From positions 1 through 7,211 of the forward strand of contig CAAGML010000168.1 of NCBI GenBank assembly GCA_900771035.1: a stretch of 7,211 nt of DNA. Direction: 5' to 3'. This stretch comes from Bacteroidales bacterium (lineage in GTDB: Bacteria; Bacteroidota; Bacteroidia; Bacteroidales; Paludibacteraceae). Positions 6,349 through 7,211 of the stretch are shown in pieces. Position 1 is the stretch's first letter. Every line of letters starts with the position of its first letter. A model generated the notes under the pieces. That model saw only the letters and a program-made list of their open reading frames with translations. It did no database searches and was not told the origin of the DNA. The position numbers and the translations under genes were made by a program.

Positions 6349-7154
6349 TTGACTGTCTTGACAATAACGCCATAGACCGTGCGAAATGGGATAGCCTTGT
6401 CGCTATGACGGGTCTGCCTTACGCTCTATCGTGGTGGCTTGACATTGTCTCGCCTGGTTGGAAAGCCCTTGTTGAAGATGATTACAAAGCAGTAATGCCT
6501 TTGCCTGTGAAACGCCGCTATTGCTTTACGTATTTGGTGCAACCACGTTTCACTCAGCAACTTGGACTTTTCGGTGAAGGCAATGTCTGTCATTTCCTGC
6601 GCAATATTCCTTACCTTTCGTACGACTTCAACCTTAATTACACCAACAAATACAATGGTTCTAAATCCATTGTGCATACCAATTACGTAATAGACGGGAC
6701 AAAAGCCCCAGACAACAATACACGCCGAAATATTAAACGGGCAAGTTGCCTTGAGTATCAAACCATTGACGTTAACACGTTTATGGATTTCTGGACAAAG
6801 CACAACGGCCACCTCTCTGACCCTTCGCTTCTTCGCAGGATTGTTGAAGCTTGTACGGCGCACGATATGTCACGCATAGATGCTGCATACTACGAAGAGA
6901 CTCTGGTATCTGCGCTTTTCACTGTCCGCACAGAGAGCCGTTTAGTTACTCTTGCGCCAGTCTCTTCGCCTGAAGGTCTGCGACTTAGTGCAATGTTCGG
7001 CTTGATGGACAATCTGATACAGCAACGTGGTGAACTTATTATTGACTGCGAAGGCTCAATGCTTACAGGTGTGGCTCGTTTCTACCGTGGGTTGGGTGGG
7101 GTAGAGCAACCGTATCTCCGCATTTGGAGACTATCACCAAGAACAAAAAACTAA
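6345..7154 (+). CDS. GNAT/FemAB-like acyltransferase-fold protein
   Basis: A 269-residue protein without signal peptide that resembles GNAT-superfamily proteins of the FemAB/Acetyltransf_6 kind common in Bacteroidetes and usually left as hypothetical. Visible landmarks are the N-terminal IDRAKWDSLVA and SWWLDIVSPGW (residues 10-39), a MPLPVKRR strand (51-58), QPRFTQQLGLFG (66-77), NTRRNIKRA (125-133) and the C-terminal segment IDCEGSMLTG with ARFYRGLGG (233-252), which resembles the acceptor/CoA side of FemX-like folds. The substrate is unknown; transfer of an acyl or amino-acyl group is inferred from fold only. The start is GTG at 6345, overlapping the nuclease stop as GTGA; the later ATG (residue 21) would remove the conserved N-terminal WD segment. 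The overlap implies translational coupling to the nuclease. Placement in the superfamily is moderately sure. Confidence 0.75.
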   Translation: MIDCLDNNAIDRAKWDSLVAMTGLPYALSWWLDIVSPGWKALVEDDYKAVMPLPVKRRYCFTYLVQPRFTQQLGLFGEGNVCHFLRNIPYLSYDFNLNYTNKYNGSKSIVHTNYVIDGTKAPDNNTRRNIKRASCLEYQTIDVNTFMDFWTKHNGHLSDPSLLRRIVEACTAHDMSRIDAAYYEETLVSALFTVRTESRLVTLAPVSSPEGLRLSAMFGLMDNLIQQRGELIIDCEGSMLTGVARFYRGLGGVEQPYLRIWRLSPRTKN

Positions 7155-7162
7155 CTCAATAT

Positions 7163-7211
7163 ATGCCAGTTTCTAACACCAAGAAAAAAGCACCCAAACT
7201 TGACATCCGAA
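7163..7211 (+). CDS. Start of an unidentified rightward gene, partial
   Basis: An ATG at 7163, 8 bases after the GNAT stop codon, opens a frame that runs to the window edge (16 codons, beginning MPVSNTKKKAPKLD). The position fits a third gene in the nuclease-GNAT transcript. The peptide is lysine-rich and too short to identify. Confidence 0.45.
   Translation, partial: MPVSNTKKKAPKLDIR

Noticed and set aside
6426..6863. Leftward open frame of 145 codons
   Set aside because: Antisense to the GNAT-like gene; no domain and no promoter at its start.

Overview
The window looks like a chromosomal segment of a member of the Bacteroidales, most likely Prevotella or a close relative. Three things point there: promoter elements of the Bacteroidetes type (TTTG about 20 bases before TAnnTTTG, instead of TTGACA/TATAAT), little sign of Shine-Dalgarno sequences, and typical Bacteroidetes proteins such as a DUF3109 protein and a signal peptide ending in LLA before Gln. 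I see no insertion sequence, tRNA, rRNA or CRISPR array.

Layout. Bases 1-172 carry the 5' end of a leftward gene for an AlbA_2/Schlafen-type DNA-binding protein, cut by the window edge. A divergent intergenic region (173-436) separates it from a rightward DEAD-box RNA helicase of the DbpA/CsdA type (437-2182). The helicase runs tail to tail into a four-gene leftward cluster that reads, in its own 5'-3' order: cysteine-rich DUF3109 protein (5390-4800), MntP manganese exporter (4798-4232), COG2509-type FAD-dependent dehydrogenase (4228-2696) and a small PlsC-family acyltransferase (2712-2179). Spacings of 1, 3 and -17 bases make it a clear operon. A second divergent region (5391-5577) drives this operon leftward and a rightward pair: a secreted DNA/RNA non-specific endonuclease (5578-6348) and a GNAT/FemAB-like protein (6345-7154) joined by a GTGA start/stop overlap. 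A further rightward gene probably begins at 7163 and leaves the window.

How the parts may work together. The helicase is probably a stand-alone RNA/ribosome remodelling gene. The four-gene operon mixes metal export, a probable metal- or Fe-S-binding cysteine protein, a flavoprotein and a lipid acyltransferase. A shared redox or metal theme is possible, but only operon structure supports it. The nuclease is probably exported and the GNAT-like protein cytosolic, so their link is also only positional.

The most notable non-coding signals are a near-perfect intrinsic terminator for the helicase lying inside the coding sequence of the convergent acyltransferase gene, the interlocked stop codons of these two genes, and a highly charged helicase linker whose arginine codons differ from the rest of the gene. 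I found no convincing new defence or mobile system; the window looks mostly like core genome.
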